This document shows positions 62,776 through 64,000 of a stretch of DNA of 64,000 nt, piece by piece. Position numbers and translations under genes: made by a program. Each line of letters opens with the position of its first letter. Positions within the stretch are counted from its first letter, which is position 1. The stretch is taken from positions 6,775-70,774 of the forward strand of contig JBKPPF010000020.1 of the NCBI GenBank assembly GCA_046733475.1, read 5' to 3'. The notes below the pieces were generated by a model. That model ran no database searches. It was not told the origin of the DNA and saw only the letters and a list, made by a program, of their open reading frames with translations. The DNA is from DATEOR01 sp046733475. Its GTDB lineage: Bacteria > Actinomycetota > Thermoleophilia > Gaiellales > Gaiellaceae.

Positions 62776-63955
62776 CTTCGGCCTCGAAGCGTATTAAGTC
62801 GGCCGCGCGGCCGGCCTTCGCGAGGGCGTCGTCGCGCGACGACCCCGTCGCGAGGACGAATCCGGCGCGGTCAGATCCGCGCAGGAAGGGGCCGAAGACG
62901 AAGCCCGGCCGGCGGTAGACCCGCGCGTCGACGACTCCCTCGGCGGCGCGCGCCTCGTCGAGCCCCGCGAGCGCGACGAGCTCTCCCTTCGGAGGAACAA
63001 GGAAGCGGACGCAGGCGCCGCGTGACGGTGTCGGCTCCGGAACGCTAACCGGTTCTCCGAGAGCGGCAGCGAGCGCGAGCTCGTTGGGATCGATGCCGAG
63101 CGCCTCGCGGCAGACCTCGGCATCGTGGCCTCCGCCGAGCCGCGCGGCGAGCTCCATCACGGTCGCCCCGCCGTCCGCAAGCCTCACCTGCGTGTAGGTC
63201 GGGCCGTTCTCGATGCCCAGCGCCTCAGCGGCCGCGCGGGCGACCTCGACGGCCTCGGTCACGTCATGGGCACTCGGCCAGGCGTGGGCGAGAGCAACGC
63301 CGAAGGCCGGAGGATCCGCCGTGAGGCGATCGGTCACGGTCAGCGGATAGAAGACGCCGTCTGCCCAGAAGGCGTTCACCGTCACCTCGGGGCCTTCGAC
63401 GTGCTTCTCGACGAGCGCGCAGCCGGCACGCGACTCGGCGACGGCGAGCTCGACTGCCGCCTCGAGCTCGGAAGCGTCACGGACGAGCGTGAGGCCTTTC
63501 TGACCCTGGCGGTCCGGCGGCTTGACCACACAGGGAACGGGTAAGCCGGCCGCCTCGGTCGTGATCCGCCATTCGGGCTGTGGGACTCCCGCCTCGCTCA
63601 GGCGCTCGCGCTGGCGCTGCTTGGAGACCGCGAGCGACGCGGTCGCGGGAGACAGCGGGTGCGGAAGGCGGAAGCGGGCGGCCACGCGCGCGGCGATGGC
63701 GACGGGCCAGTCGATTCCCGGCGCGATGACGCCGTCGATGCCTTCCGCCTCGGCGAGCTTCCCGATCGCGGGCTCGTCCTCGGCCGAAACGATCGCGCGC
63801 TTGTCCGCGTACTCGAAGCCGGGCGCCTGTGCGTCGCGGTCGCAGGCCACGATGAAGACCCCGCGCTCGCGCGCTGCGCGTAAGAGCCCGAGCTGTGCCG
63901 GGCCGGCCCCTAGGACGAGAAGACGGCGCTGTCGGTTCGTAGCGGTGATTCCCAC
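62750..63955 (-). CDS. ATP-grasp ligase
   Basis: A 401-residue ATP-grasp enzyme. It has an N-terminal Rossmann-like preATP domain (RLLVLGAGPAQLGLLRAARERG), an ATP-grasp core (VPCVVKPPDRQGQKGLTLV, ALVEKHVEGPEVTVNAFWADG) and the metal/ATP site VMELAARLGGGHDAEVCREALGID. It joins a carboxylate to an amine or thiol; the substrate is unknown. Next to a sugar aminotransferase, acylation of the new amino group by an amino acid or similar acid is a reasonable guess. The only usable start is GTG 63955, which puts its first 46 bases inside the upstream gene. Confidence 0.85.
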   Translation of the reverse strand: MGITATNRQRRLLVLGAGPAQLGLLRAARERGVFIVACDRDAQAPGFEYADKRAIVSAEDEPAIGKLAEAEGIDGVIAPGIDWPVAIAARVAARFRLPHPLSPATASLAVSKQRQRERLSEAGVPQPEWRITTEAAGLPVPCVVKPPDRQGQKGLTLVRDASELEAAVELAVAESRAGCALVEKHVEGPEVTVNAFWADGVFYPLTVTDRLTADPPAFGVALAHAWPSAHDVTEAVEVARAAAEALGIENGPTYTQVRLADGGATVMELAARLGGGHDAEVCREALGIDPNELALAAALGEPVSVPEPTPSRGACVRFLVPPKGELVALAGLDEARAAEGVVDARVYRRPGFVFGPFLRGSDRAGFVLATGSSRDDALAKAGRAADLIRFEAEDAAVLQQT

Positions 63956-64000
63956 CAGGCCCGATTCTCGTCATACCACCCGATGGTGCGCTCCAGGCCC
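63910..64000 (-). CDS. C-terminal end of an extended SDR (dTDP-glucose 4,6-dehydratase-like), cut by the window edge
   Basis: Only the last 29 residues lie in the window, beginning GLERTIGWYDENRAWWES and ending in TAG at 63910-63912. The GLxxTIxWYxxNRxWW pattern is the typical end of RmlB-type dehydratases and related epimerases. Its frame overlaps the ATP-grasp gene by 46 bases, so the two are surely co-transcribed. If it is a 4,6-dehydratase, it would make the keto sugar used by the aminotransferase. Confidence 0.7.
   Translation of the reverse strand, partial: GLERTIGWYDENRAWWESPLRTDSAVFSS

Overview
The window is a high-GC chromosomal stretch from an actinobacterium-like organism. GTG and TTG starts are frequent, stop/start codons overlap throughout, several transcripts look leaderless, and class III nucleotide cyclases are fused to ATPase/TPR modules. 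A soil lineage such as Thermoleophilia (Gaiellales/Solirubrobacterales) fits, but that placement is an inference. No rRNA, tRNA, CRISPR array, insertion sequence or phage gene was recognised.

Left part (1-16 kb), signalling and degraded accessory genes. Five class III cyclase genes lie within 12.5 kb: the tail of a fusion cut by the window edge, a MerR-like/cyclase protein, a truncated relic, a 1029-residue zinc-ribbon/cyclase/ATPase/TPR protein, and a cyclase/ATPase/TPR gene broken by about five frameshifts. Between them are a DUF899 thioredoxin-like protein, a phospholipase C-like phosphoesterase, a broken trypsin-like protease that keeps its catalytic triad, an Asp-box propeller protein translationally coupled to an unknown 102-residue protein, an FTR1-like membrane protein and an M16 peptidase. 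The 102-residue gene has a second, decayed copy at 13.5 kb.

Middle part (15.6-24.4 kb), housekeeping and a regulated efflux module. This holds greA, the B12-dependent ribonucleotide reductase nrdJ, a small VOC-protein operon and a UDP-glucuronate decarboxylase. A TetR regulator and a 14-TM efflux pump follow, each preceded by the same 18-bp near-palindrome.

Right part (24.4-64 kb), surface polysaccharide island. It opens with four tandem paralogues of secreted RTX-like beta-roll proteins, each overlapping the next by one base. Next come sugar-nucleotide and glycosyltransferase genes, two paralogous secreted glycoside hydrolases, an O-antigen-ligase-like protein with a TPR tail, an Asp-box/IPT/RTX protein and two heparin-lyase-like secreted proteins. 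A compact leftward operon of about 15 kb (56.5 to 41.1 kb) then encodes a LuxR-type response regulator, a degenerate receiver protein, a polyprenyl-phosphate sugar transferase, five glycosyltransferases, WecB and WecG homologues, a flippase and a polymerase/ligase. That polymerase/ligase carries two tandem carbohydrate-binding-like modules inside its main extracytoplasmic loop. A second leftward group (64 to 57.5 kb) encodes the tail of a dehydratase/epimerase, an ATP-grasp enzyme, a DegT aminotransferase, a flippase-like membrane protein, a large GT-C-like membrane protein and a DPM1-type glycosyltransferase.

Read together, the right half makes, exports, polymerises and trims a polysaccharide, and the secreted hydrolases, lyases and RTX proteins probably act on or within that matrix. 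Frameshifts concentrate in a few accessory genes while long essential genes are intact. That pattern favours gene decay over random sequencing error, but only read mapping can settle it.
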